64,000 nucleotides of DNA, taken from positions 558,001-622,000 of the forward strand of contig NZ_SPUJ01000005.1 of the NCBI RefSeq assembly GCF_004522105.1. Reading direction: 5' to 3'. Both the position numbers and the translations under genes were made by a program. This DNA is from Nocardioides sp. 1609. Its GTDB lineage: Bacteria; Actinomycetota; Actinomycetes; Propionibacteriales; Nocardioidaceae. This document shows positions 1 to 7,697 of the stretch, one piece after another. The notes under the pieces are model-generated. The model ran no database searches. It saw only the letters and a list, made by a program, of their open reading frames with translations, and was not told the origin of the DNA. Position 1 is the stretch's first letter. Each line of letters opens with the position of its first letter.

Positions 1-896
1 TCTTCGACCAGATCGCCAAGGGTGGCGCGACCCACTCGAAGGAGAGGGGCACCCTGATGGTCGGCGTCGACACGCTGCCGAACCTCACCAAGGACCCTGG
101 CGACCGCAACCGCACCTCGCCGTTCGCCTTCACCGGGAACCGGTTCGAGTTCCGTGCGCCGGGCTCCAACCAGACCGTCGCCGGACCGATGGTCATGATC
201 AACACGATCATGGCCGAGGCGCTCGACCACTGCGCGACCTACCTCGAGGACGCCGTCGCCGGCGGCACCGACTTCAACGAGGCCGTCCAGGCGCTGCTCA
301 GCGACATCGTCGCCGACCACGGCGCGGTCATCTTCAACGGCAACGGCTACTCCGACGAGTGGCCCGTCGAGGCCGAGCAGCGTGGGCTGAAGAACCTGCG
401 CACCACCGTCGACGCGCTCCCCGAGCTGATCAGCCCCGAGGCGATCGAGCTGTTCGGCAGGTACGGCGTCTTCAACGCCGGCGAGGCGCACAGCCGCTTC
501 GAGATCGGCTGCGAGCAGTACGTCCTCGCGGTGGCCGTCGAGGCCAACCTCACCCTCGAGATCGGCACCACGACGGTGCTCCCGGCCGCGCTGCGCTACC
601 AGACCGAGCTCGCGATCAACGTCAAGGCGCTCGCCGACGCCGGGGTCACGCCCGACCGGACCGGGCTGGAGACGGTGAGCGAGCGGATCGCGGCCCTCAC
701 CGCCGGCCTGGCGACCCTGCGGACCGCCATCGCCCACGAGCACGCCGCCGACCCGCTCGAGACGGCGCGGACCGCGCGGGACCAGGTGCTGCCGGCCATG
801 GCCGCCGTCCGCGAGGCGGCCGACGAGCTCGAGGGCCTCGTCGCCGACGACCTGTGGCCGCTCCCGACCTACCAGGAGATGCTCTACATCCTCTGA
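1..896 (+). CDS. Glutamine synthetase type III, C-terminal part (5' end outside window)
   Basis: Open from the first base (codons start at position 3) to TGA at 894-896, about 297 residues. It would be an ATP-dependent cytoplasmic enzyme making glutamine from glutamate and ammonia. The piece contains the stretch RFEFRAPGSNQTVAGP followed by MINTIMAEAL, which matches the late catalytic region of the GSIII (GlnN) family. A helical C-terminal tail follows (ERIAALTAGLATLRTAI...) and the end is EMLYIL. GSIII enzymes are about 700 residues, so more than half lies upstream. A second synthetase of type I is at 56571-57995. A long perfect hairpin at 911-946 ends this transcript. Confidence 0.88.
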   Translation, partial: FDQIAKGGATHSKERGTLMVGVDTLPNLTKDPGDRNRTSPFAFTGNRFEFRAPGSNQTVAGPMVMINTIMAEALDHCATYLEDAVAGGTDFNEAVQALLSDIVADHGAVIFNGNGYSDEWPVEAEQRGLKNLRTTVDALPELISPEAIELFGRYGVFNAGEAHSRFEIGCEQYVLAVAVEANLTLEIGTTTVLPAALRYQTELAINVKALADAGVTPDRTGLETVSERIAALTAGLATLRTAIAHEHAADPLETARTARDQVLPAMAAVREAADELEGLVADDLWPLPTYQEMLYIL

Positions 897-910
897 CCGC
901 TGCCGACCGG

Positions 911-946
911 TCTGTCGCGCCGTGCCGGTTGGCACGGCGCGACAGA
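911..946 (+). terminator. Perfect 16-bp hairpin after the type III glutamine synthetase
   Basis: Positions 911-926 and 931-946 are exact reverse complements around a GGTT loop. The hairpin starts 14 bases after the synthetase stop codon. There is no clear T-tract, as is common for GC-rich actinobacterial terminators. Confidence 0.75.
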
Positions 947-954
947 CTCGGGGA

Positions 955-1323
955 GTGGATGCGGACGAGCTCGGACCGGAGGCCTTCGACGACCTGGTGC
1001 GCGACGCCCTCGACCAGCTGCCGGAGGAGGCCATCGCCCTGGTCGCCGAGATGGCGGTCGTCGTGCGCGAGGAGCCCGACCCCGACGACGTCGCGCCGGG
1101 CAGCCTTCTGCTCGGCACCTTCCGCGGCGTCGCCCACACCCGGGTGGGCGGCCGGGTGCCCGGCAGCCTGCCCGACGTGATCACCCTCTACCGCCGACCG
1201 ATCCTGGCGGTGTGCGCGACCCGCGAGGACGTGGCTCCGCGCGTGCTGAAGGTGCTCGGCCACGAGGTCGGGCACGCCCTGGGCCTGACCGAGGGGCAGC
1301 TGCGCGCCTACGGGTGGTTCTGA
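955..1323 (+). CDS. Small zincin-like metallopeptidase family protein
   Basis: About 122 residues. The motif HEVGHALGL near the C-terminus gives the HExxH zinc and catalytic signature plus a downstream Gly/Leu. It belongs to the short 'metallopeptidase family protein' group of actinobacteria (zincin_1/DUF1025 type), whose substrates are unknown. There is no signal peptide, so it is probably cytoplasmic. I start it at GTG 955. An earlier in-frame GTG at 922 lies inside the terminator hairpin and is unlikely. The last 16 bases overlap the convergent exonuclease gene. Confidence 0.75.
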   Translation: MDADELGPEAFDDLVRDALDQLPEEAIALVAEMAVVVREEPDPDDVAPGSLLLGTFRGVAHTRVGGRVPGSLPDVITLYRRPILAVCATREDVAPRVLKVLGHEVGHALGLTEGQLRAYGWF

Positions 1324-2315
1324 CTGCCGGGCGGCTCGGTGAGCACCCGCAGCGCGAGGTCGGTGGTCGAGGGGACGCCGAGGTAGCCGACCACCCGGCT
1401 CACGACGTCCGGGTGCAGCGGGAGCAGGCCCGGCGTGCCCGGTAGGTCGGGGGTCAGGCCGAGGTCGACGTCGTCGCGCCCGGTCATGATCTCGACGTTG
1501 AACTCGAAGCGCTCGCGGGCGCCGTCGGCGGTGAGCCGCTTCAGCATCGTCGCGCCCATCCGCGGCGTCCCGTTCTCCTCGCCGAGCGAGTCGAGGGTCG
1601 CGACCAGGTTCACGCCGGCGCAGTGCTCGACGTCGGCCCACACCGCACGCATCGAGCCCATCTCGTTGAGCAGCAGCGCCGCGGTCTTCGGCCCGATCCC
1701 GGGGACGCCGGGCAGGTTGTCGCTGGCGTCGCCGCGCAGCGCGGCGTACTCGAGGTAGTGCTCGGCCGCGACGCCGTACATCGTGTGCAGCCGCACGGGG
1801 TCGAGCAGCGGCGAGCCGCCGATGCCGCCGTTGATGAGCCGGAGCACGCGGGTGCTCGGGCTGATGTGCGCGAACGAGTCGCGGTCGGAGGTGATGATCA
1901 CGCAGTGCCAGCCGTGCCGCTCGGCCCACGTCGCGGCCGACGCGCTGACGTCGTCGGCCTCGAGACCGGCGGGCGTGACGGTGCGGAGACCGAGGGCGTC
2001 GAGCATCGCCGCGGCCCGCTCGAGCTGCTCGACCAGCAGGGGGTGCTTCTCGGCCCGTCCGGCCTTGTAGGCGGGGTAGCCCTCGGCCCGCACGGACGCC
2101 GTCCGGTCGTCGAGGCCGAAGACCACGGCGTCCGGGGCGAACCGGTCGATGGCCTCCAGGATCTGGCGCAGCATGCCGTGCAGGGCCCACGCCGGGCGGC
2201 CGCCGCGGTCGCGGAGCCCGGTCTCGAGTCGTGCGTGGTGGTTGCGGTGCAGCAACGACGGCGCGTCGACGACGAGGAGCAGGCGCGGGTCGCGGTCGTC
2301 CGGGAGGCTGGGCAT
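1308..2315 (-). CDS. 5'-3' exonuclease (Pol I N-terminal-domain family), stand-alone
   Basis: 335 residues. It matches the FEN/Pol I 5'-nuclease fold: the N-terminal metal-binding LLVVDAPSLLHR, then GLEADDVSASAA and ITSDRDSF with acidic metal ligands, then a helix-hairpin-helix DNA-binding motif GVPGIGPKTAALLL. No polymerase or 3'-5' exonuclease domain follows, so this is the separate exonuclease paralogue found in many actinobacteria, probably acting on flaps or RNA primers in repair. A -10-like TACCCT on the minus strand lies just before the ATG (inference). Its 3' end overlaps the metallopeptidase gene. Confidence 0.87.
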   Translation of the reverse strand: MPSLPDDRDPRLLLVVDAPSLLHRNHHARLETGLRDRGGRPAWALHGMLRQILEAIDRFAPDAVVFGLDDRTASVRAEGYPAYKAGRAEKHPLLVEQLERAAAMLDALGLRTVTPAGLEADDVSASAATWAERHGWHCVIITSDRDSFAHISPSTRVLRLINGGIGGSPLLDPVRLHTMYGVAAEHYLEYAALRGDASDNLPGVPGIGPKTAALLLNEMGSMRAVWADVEHCAGVNLVATLDSLGEENGTPRMGATMLKRLTADGARERFEFNVEIMTGRDDVDLGLTPDLPGTPGLLPLHPDVVSRVVGYLGVPSTTDLALRVLTEPPGSQNHP

Positions 2316-2345
2316 GGTGTCGGCCCAGGGTAGTGGCGGGGCCGG

Positions 2346-2807
2346 TCAGCCCTCCTGCCGGTGCGTCGGCCGGGGCGTCGGGTCCGTCGCGTCCGTCGCC
2401 GGCTCGTCGAGCGGGTCCTTGATCGCCCGGGTGTCGGTGACGGGCTGGTAGTCGTCGGCCTGGTGGTCGACGACGGGGTCGATCCGGTCGGCCTCGCGGA
2501 CGACGTCCTCCTGCCGGGCGCGGGCCTGCATCGCTGCCCGCTCCGCGACGGCGGACTCCTCCTCGGCGCGCCGGGCCTCCTGCCGGGCCTCCTCGGCGGC
2601 CCGCTCGGCCTCGGTGGCGCGCTGCTCGGCGCGGACGACGTCCTGCGTCTGGCCGGCGGCCTGGTGGCGGAGCTCGTCGGACTGCGCGCGGCGCTGCTCG
2701 AGCTGCGCGGCCTGCTTGCGTCGTCGCAGCACCAGGGCTACGACGACCGCGGCCACCAGGACGAGGACGCCCACGACGACGAGCGCGATGACGGTTCCGC
2801 TGCTCAT
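2346..2807 (-). CDS. Single-pass membrane protein with long charged coiled coil
   Basis: 153 residues starting at ATG 2807 with a clear AAGGAG ribosome site. Residues about 5-27 form one hydrophobic membrane segment (VIALVVVGVLVLVAAVVVAL), followed by RRRK as a cytoplasmic stop signal. A Glu/Ala/Arg-rich region (AEQRATEAERAAEEARQEARR) is then predicted to be coiled coil, and an acidic, Asp/Pro-rich tail ends the protein. It looks like the small membrane-anchored scaffold proteins common in Nocardioides. I know no function. It lies 30 bases upstream of the exonuclease gene on the same strand. Confidence 0.7.
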   Translation of the reverse strand: MSSGTVIALVVVGVLVLVAAVVVALVLRRRKQAAQLEQRRAQSDELRHQAAGQTQDVVRAEQRATEAERAAEEARQEARRAEEESAVAERAAMQARARQEDVVREADRIDPVVDHQADDYQPVTDTRAIKDPLDEPATDATDPTPRPTHRQEG

Positions 2808-2846
2808 GTGATCCAGCTCCTTCGGGTCGGGGACCCCCCAGGTCAC

Positions 2847-2860
2847 CGCACCCGGGTGCG
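2847..2860. repeat. 14-bp perfect palindrome between two minus-strand genes
   Basis: CGCACCCGGGTGCG is a perfect palindrome in the 92-base gap between the PKD protein gene and the membrane coiled-coil gene. It could be an operator for the latter or the stem of a weak terminator for the former. The sequence alone does not decide. Confidence 0.35.
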
Positions 2861-2899
2861 TCGTGGGTACGCCCTTGCAGGTGAGCGCCGGGGCCGAGG

Positions 2900-4939
2900 T
2901 CAGCGGCGGACCGTGAACCGCCAGACCCGCACCGTCCGGTTGCCGGCCAGGTCGACGGCGACGAGCCGCACGACGTGACGCCCCGGGGCGAGGGCGCGTC
3001 GCGGCGTGTAGGTCACCGCGCCTCCGGCGAGCCGCGCCGGCGCCCTCAGGCCGTCGACGCGCAGGACGACGTCGAGGTCGGCGGCGGGGGAGAGCCGGTC
3101 GCCGACCCGGGCCCGGATCGTCGGGGTGCGGTCGCGCGTCGCGCCGGTCGGCTTCGCGGCGCGCACGGTCGGGCCGGTGCGGTCGACCACCCACTGGCGG
3201 ACCGCCGGGCTGGCGTCGGTGCTGCCGGCGCTGTCGGTGGCGCGCACCCGCAAGGTGCGGCGGCCCTCCTTCAACCCGGTGTAGGAGGTCGTGGCTCCGC
3301 AGAGCTTCCACGCCCCCGCGTCGAGGCGGCACTCGAAGGTGCTGCCGGGCTCGTTGCTCCCGAACCGGAAGAGGAGCTCCTTCGCCCGGACGTGACCCTG
3401 CGGACCGCTCACGATGGTCGTCTGCGGGGCGGCACCGGCACGGACGACGACCCCGACGGACGCGGTGGCGCTGACGGTCGCGGAGGCCCGCGCGGTGACG
3501 GTGGCGGTGTAGGTGCCGGCAGCGCGGTAGGTGTGGGTCGGTCGTGGTCCCGACCCCGTCGACCCGTCGCCGAAGTCCCACGTCAGGGCGGGGGCGAGGT
3601 CGACGCAGGCGATGCGGAGCGTCGGGTTGTCGGGGTCGTGGATCACGATGGAGACGGCCTTCGTGCCGGCTCGCCGCGTCGACGTCACCGCGACGGTGCC
3701 GCTGGGCCCGCTGGCGCCGCTGGCGTTGCTGGTGAAGGGGAGCCAGATCTCGTTGGTCTCCGCGAAGGGGAGCGTGGTGTCGAAGCGGTAGTGGGCGCCG
3801 GCGTTGGCGCTGGCGCAGGTCTGCTCGTGCACGTGGACGTTGTGCGGTGCGCCGGGCTCGAGCCCGGTGAGGGCGATCGTCGTGGTGGTCTGGGTGCTGG
3901 TGCGGACCATCTCGGCGGAGCCGGTGATGTCGGGGTAGGTGGCGAGGCCGTCGGCGAAGGAGCGGATCTGACCGGTCGTGGTGAGTCCGGCGTCGGTCGC
4001 GTCGGGGTCGAGGGCGACGGCGGCTCCGAAGGTCACGGCGACGGGCGCGGTCCCTGCGGCGGGGGTGGCCGAGGCCACGACCTCCAGCACGGGTCCGTCG
4101 CCGCCACCACCGTCCCCGGTCACGGCGATCTGGAGGCTCTCCTCGGCGCTGGCGCCCTGCGCGTCGGTGACCGTGACCGTCGCGGTGTAGGTGCCGGCGG
4201 CGGTGTAGGTGTGCTGCGGCTCCGGCAGCGTGGACTGGTCGGCAGCGCCGGCGTCCGTGCCGAAGTCCCAGAGGTAGGTGAGGACGTCGCCGTCGGCGTC
4301 GTGGCCGTGCGCCATGAAGGAGACCAGCAGCGGCGCTGCTCCGGACGTCGGCGAGGCCATCGGGTCGGCGGTCGGCGGCTGGTTGGTGTCGCCCGGACCG
4401 GCGTCCTGGACGATGATCTGGCCCGACATCAGCGGCTGGTGGTTGTTGCAGATGTAGTTGTAGGTGCCCGGGGCGGTGAAGGTGTAGCTGACCGCGGGGT
4501 CCCCGACGCCCCCTCCGCCGGTCAGCGGCGGCATCCAGGTCGCGAGCGTGTTCTGGTTGAGGAGGTCGTGGTACTGGTTCACGCTCTCGAAGTGCCACTC
4601 GACGGTGTCGCCGACGGTGATCGTCAGCGGGTGGTGGGCGTTGTTGAGTCCGGTCTCGCGGATGACCCAGCCCTGCATCGGCGTACCGCCGTCCGGCATC
4701 GGGGCGTCCTCGCGTGCGTCGATGATCCAGGTCCGCGGTGCGATCGACGGAGGGGTCGTGGCGCTGGACGTCTGCGGGAGCGCTGCGGGCGCGTGCGCCG
4801 GGGTCGCAGCCGCCTGCGACATCACGGCGCTGGACAGGCCGGCAGCGACCACCAGCGCGACGAGGATCCGCACGCGCAGGGCGGACCAGCGGGACAGACG
4901 GCGGGCACGCCGCTTGAGTCGAGTCGTGGGACGGGCCAT
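2900..4939 (-). CDS. Secreted cupredoxin - PKD - SOD-like - Ig protein
   Basis: 679 residues from ATG 4939; an ATG at 4972 is possible. It has a twin-arginine-free signal segment around residues 25-50. A cupredoxin domain (about 71-178) has a type 1 copper ligand set H124, C164, H167, M171. A first PKD domain spans about 187-273. A second PKD domain begins at about 285 and resumes at about 451 (WDFGDGSTGSG). Between its halves sits a Cu/Zn-SOD-like stretch with HVH (369-371), C375, H383, H434 and the pair R442/C445. Two Ig-like domains finish the protein. The likely role is extracellular copper or redox chemistry. The domain calls are by motif, not by search. Confidence 0.75.
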   Translation of the reverse strand: MARPTTRLKRRARRLSRWSALRVRILVALVVAAGLSSAVMSQAAATPAHAPAALPQTSSATTPPSIAPRTWIIDAREDAPMPDGGTPMQGWVIRETGLNNAHHPLTITVGDTVEWHFESVNQYHDLLNQNTLATWMPPLTGGGGVGDPAVSYTFTAPGTYNYICNNHQPLMSGQIIVQDAGPGDTNQPPTADPMASPTSGAAPLLVSFMAHGHDADGDVLTYLWDFGTDAGAADQSTLPEPQHTYTAAGTYTATVTVTDAQGASAEESLQIAVTGDGGGGDGPVLEVVASATPAAGTAPVAVTFGAAVALDPDATDAGLTTTGQIRSFADGLATYPDITGSAEMVRTSTQTTTTIALTGLEPGAPHNVHVHEQTCASANAGAHYRFDTTLPFAETNEIWLPFTSNASGASGPSGTVAVTSTRRAGTKAVSIVIHDPDNPTLRIACVDLAPALTWDFGDGSTGSGPRPTHTYRAAGTYTATVTARASATVSATASVGVVVRAGAAPQTTIVSGPQGHVRAKELLFRFGSNEPGSTFECRLDAGAWKLCGATTSYTGLKEGRRTLRVRATDSAGSTDASPAVRQWVVDRTGPTVRAAKPTGATRDRTPTIRARVGDRLSPAADLDVVLRVDGLRAPARLAGGAVTYTPRRALAPGRHVVRLVAVDLAGNRTVRVWRFTVRR

Positions 4940-4990
4940 GGGGAGGCGGCCTTTCGGAGGGTCGGTCAGCATGTCGAACGCAATTCAGAT

Positions 4991-5002
4991 TCGTGATCAC
5001 GA
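4991..5002. promoter_or_regulatory. 12-bp perfect palindrome between PKD protein and P450 genes
   Basis: TCGTGATCACGA is a perfect palindrome in the shared upstream region of the two divergent genes. A minus-strand TAGGGT (-10-like) lies at 5005-5010, so the palindrome would overlap the start of the PKD-gene transcript. It may be an operator; the regulator is unknown. Confidence 0.35.
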
Positions 5003-5046
5003 TCACCCTAGCCGGTCGTGAGACGGACGTCACTCGGCTCTGCCCC

Positions 5047-5052
5047 TACGCT
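5047..5052 (+). promoter_or_regulatory. -10 box of the P450 gene (leaderless transcript)
   Basis: TACGCT fits TANNNT and lies 7 bases before GTG 5060, so transcription would start at or next to the start codon. The same arrangement is seen at 58183-58188. Confidence 0.5.
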
Positions 5053-5059
5053 CGGTGCC

Positions 5060-6262
5060 GTGACCGCCGGTGCACCCGACCCCCGCCACCTCGACCTGGC
5101 CGACCCCGCTTTCGACGTGACCTCGCCGGCCGTCCACGACGCGCGGGAGCGCGACTGGTACGCCGAGACGCCGTACGGGTACGCCGTGCTGCGCTACGCC
5201 GAGGCCAGCGCGCTGCTCACCGACCGCCGGTTCCAGCAGGGGAACGCGCGCTGGCCGGCCCAGAACGGGATCGAGGAGGGTCCCTTCCTGCGGTGGTGGC
5301 AGGAGGTGCTGCTCAGCCTGGAGGGCGACGACCACGCGCGGCTGCGCCGGCTGCTGATGCCGGCCTTCCGGCGTCGGGTGATCGAGGACCTGCAGCCCGA
5401 CTTCCGTCGGATCGCCGCCGAGCTCGTCGAGGCCTTCGGGTCGCGCGGCGACGTCGAGCTGATCGCCGAGTTCGCCGAGCCGTACGCCGCACGGGTGCTC
5501 TGCCTGCTGCTCGGCCTCCCGGACGACGAGTGGCACCAGGTCGCCCGGTGGGCCGACGACCTCGGCAAGTCCTTCGGGATCCGCGTCAAGGAGGACCTGC
5601 CCCGGATCGAGGCGGCCCTGGCCGGGCTCACGGCGTACGTCGAGACGGTCGTCGACGACCGGGCGGCCCGGCCCCGCGACGACCTGGTCACCACCCTGCT
5701 GCAGGCGCAGGAGACCGACGGCCGGCTGAGCCGCGACGAGCTGGTGGTGTCGCTGGTCTTCCTCGCCTTCGCCGGCATGGAGACCACCCGGAACCAGATC
5801 GGCCTCGCCGTCCAGACCCTGCTGCGTCACCCCGACCAGTGGCGGCTCCTGGCCGAGCAGCCCGAGCTCGGGCGCGCGGCCGTCGAGGAGGTGATGCGGG
5901 TGAACCCGACGGTGACGTGGGTGACCCGGGAGGCCATCGCCGACGTCGACCTCCACGGGCTGCACCTGCCGGCGGGCACGATCGTCCAGGTGCTCTCCCA
6001 CGCGGCGGGCACCGATCCGACGGCCGTGCCGGACCCGGTGTTCGACATCGCCCGCGCGGGCGACCGCCCGCCCCACCTGGGCTTCGGGGGCGGCGCGCAC
6101 CACTGCCTGGGGCACTTCGTGGCGCGCACCGACATGGCGGTGGCCCTGCCGATGCTGGCGCAGCGCATGCCGGACGCCGTCCCGGACGGCCCGGGGGAGT
6201 GGCTGCCCGTCTCCGGCAACACCGGCGCGCTGTCGTTCCCGATCTCGTTCCGCCCGACCTGA
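5060..6262 (+). CDS. Cytochrome P450
   Basis: 400 residues. It is a soluble class I bacterial P450 expected to hydroxylate or otherwise oxidise a small molecule using electrons from a ferredoxin pair, which is not encoded nearby. The I-helix reads AFAGMETTRNQ, with Glu in place of the usual Asp of the acid-Thr pair. The K-helix ExxR is EVMR, and the heme loop is FGGGAHHCLG with the ligand Cys near residue 349. Start GTG 5060 is chosen because a -10 box ends 7 bases upstream. An in-frame GTG at 5018 would add 14 residues with no support. The substrate is unknown. Confidence 0.88.
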   Translation: MTAGAPDPRHLDLADPAFDVTSPAVHDARERDWYAETPYGYAVLRYAEASALLTDRRFQQGNARWPAQNGIEEGPFLRWWQEVLLSLEGDDHARLRRLLMPAFRRRVIEDLQPDFRRIAAELVEAFGSRGDVELIAEFAEPYAARVLCLLLGLPDDEWHQVARWADDLGKSFGIRVKEDLPRIEAALAGLTAYVETVVDDRAARPRDDLVTTLLQAQETDGRLSRDELVVSLVFLAFAGMETTRNQIGLAVQTLLRHPDQWRLLAEQPELGRAAVEEVMRVNPTVTWVTREAIADVDLHGLHLPAGTIVQVLSHAAGTDPTAVPDPVFDIARAGDRPPHLGFGGGAHHCLGHFVARTDMAVALPMLAQRMPDAVPDGPGEWLPVSGNTGALSFPISFRPT

Positions 6263-6276
6263 CCCCGGAACCGGCC

Positions 6277-7515
6277 CTAGGTGCGGAGCGGGTGGGTGGC
6301 TCCGGTGGCGTGGGCCGCTCGGTGGGTCTGGTGGTGGTGGAAGGGGCAGAGCAGGGCGGCGTCGTGGGTGTCGGTCCGGCCGCCCTCGCTCCAGGGGGTC
6401 GTGTGGTGGGTGTGGCAGTAGGCGGCGGGGGTGGTGCAGGTGGGGTGCTGGCAGTGCTGTTGCTCCAACCCGATCGAGAGTCGTTGGGCGGGGGTGTGGA
6501 AGCGCCGGCGTCGTCCGAGGTCGAGGACGTGGCCCTGTCCGTCGAGGACGGCGGGGATGATCCCCGCCTCGCAGGCCATCCGGCGGGCCTGGTCGGGCGA
6601 GAGCGCGACGCCGGTGTCGAGGTGCGCGGCAGCGAGTCCGCCGAGGAGGGTCTCGAGGGTCATCGTGACCACGACGGTCGCGCTGGTCCCGCCCATGCTC
6701 GGAAGCCGGTCGGTGGGGTAGCGCTCGACGTACTCGCAAAACGCCTGCCCCAGCTTCTCCGGGGTCGGCCTCTCGAACTCGTAGGTCCCGGCGCCCTCGG
6801 TGGCGCGGACGTGCTTGGGTGCCGCGATCGCGGCCAACGCCTTCCTCAGCATCGAGGCCTGCGCGGACGGCATCGTGAACCGACCGTGGGCGAGGCCCTC
6901 GCCGTCGTCCCACACCGTGAACGCCGTGCGCTTGCGAGCCCGAGCCTCCTCGGCCTCCAAGAGCTTGGCTTCGTGCTCGTCGGCCCGGTCGGGGTCGATG
7001 CTCTCCAGGATCCGCCGCCCCAGGGTCTTCAGGTCGTGGGCGTCGTGGTGGGCCGCCTCACCGAGCAGGTGTGCCTCGGCCTTCTCACGCCACTGGGCGT
7101 GGTCGCCGTCGAGGTCGCCGACGGCGGCGGCGATGACCCTCGCCTGCTCGGCGTGGACCCGACCGGACGCCATCGCGAGCCGGGTCGGTTCGTGGGCGGC
7201 GAGGTCGCCGGCCAGCCGGACCTTCCGGGCGGCCTCGCCACCGGTGACTCGGGTGACCCGCGCGAGCCACGCTGCCAGCGACCTGGCCCCGATGGTCCCC
7301 GGTAGGTCGAGGTCCCCGGCCTGCCCGACCATCCGCGCCTCGAGCTCCTGCACCCCGGCCACCACACGCGCCAGCCGCGGCACCAGGTCGGCGGTCGCAC
7401 CGGCGTCCAGCGACCACGTCGGAGCATCCACGAGATCAGCGAGCTCGGCCTCGAGGACCGCGACGAACCGGGCGACGGGGTGCCCGTCGCGGTGGTCGTC
7501 GTGGTGCTCGCTCAT
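6277..7515 (-). CDS. DUF222 / HNH endonuclease domain protein (13E12 type)
   Basis: 412 residues. The N-terminal two thirds is the helical DUF222 region, and the C-terminus is an HNH nuclease with zinc-binding Cys/His pairs (CQHPTCTTP, then CHTHHTTPWSEGG and CPFHHHQTH). This is the family called 13E12/REP13E12 in mycobacteria, where copies are multiple, some are DNA-damage-induced and some serve as phage attachment sites. The ATG lies almost at the predicted transcription start. The upstream region carries a LexA-like box and a PafBC-like promoter (see 7522-7560). The biochemical role is unknown. Confidence 0.87.
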   Translation of the reverse strand: MSEHHDDHRDGHPVARFVAVLEAELADLVDAPTWSLDAGATADLVPRLARVVAGVQELEARMVGQAGDLDLPGTIGARSLAAWLARVTRVTGGEAARKVRLAGDLAAHEPTRLAMASGRVHAEQARVIAAAVGDLDGDHAQWREKAEAHLLGEAAHHDAHDLKTLGRRILESIDPDRADEHEAKLLEAEEARARKRTAFTVWDDGEGLAHGRFTMPSAQASMLRKALAAIAAPKHVRATEGAGTYEFERPTPEKLGQAFCEYVERYPTDRLPSMGGTSATVVVTMTLETLLGGLAAAHLDTGVALSPDQARRMACEAGIIPAVLDGQGHVLDLGRRRRFHTPAQRLSIGLEQQHCQHPTCTTPAAYCHTHHTTPWSEGGRTDTHDAALLCPFHHHQTHRAAHATGATHPLRT

Positions 7516-7521
7516 GCCTCG

Positions 7522-7560
7522 ATTCTACGCCAACCCACGGACAATCGATACTGTGTTCGA
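7522..7560 (-). promoter_or_regulatory. DNA-damage promoter: PafBC-type -35/-10 plus LexA-like box
   Basis: Read on the minus strand, TTGTCCGTG (7544-7536), then 8 bases, then TAGAAT (7527-7522). This matches the RecA-NDp/PafBC motif TTGTCRGTG-N8-TANNNT at all but one base. Next to it, plus-strand 7545-7560 reads TCGATA-CTGT-GTTCGA, ten of twelve bases of the mycobacterial SOS box TCGAAC-N4-GTTCGA. The -10 is 6 bases from the ATG, implying a leaderless mRNA. Confidence 0.6.
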
Positions 7561-7697
7561 ACAATCTGTGGACAAGCGGTCAGGATGATTGGGGAGCTGC
7601 CGGTGGGGCTGGGTCGAGCAGGTCGGGCCCTCGGCTCGAAGCGCGCTCGGTACGCCCGGCGGCGTTCCGTCCGGTGCCGCACCGACGAGCGCCGCGG

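Noticed and set aside
922-955. Earlier GTG start for the metallopeptidase
   Set aside because: It sits inside a perfect 16-bp terminator hairpin; GTG 955 lies just after it.
697-2190. Long Arg/Pro/Gly-rich open frame across the glutamine synthetase and exonuclease genes
   Set aside because: It runs antisense and out of frame to three well-supported genes and has no recognisable motif.
6277-7515. Mobile intron or homing endonuclease because of the HNH domain
   Set aside because: The DUF222 architecture is the common 13E12 family. No intron structure or interrupted gene is visible, and an attachment site could not be identified.
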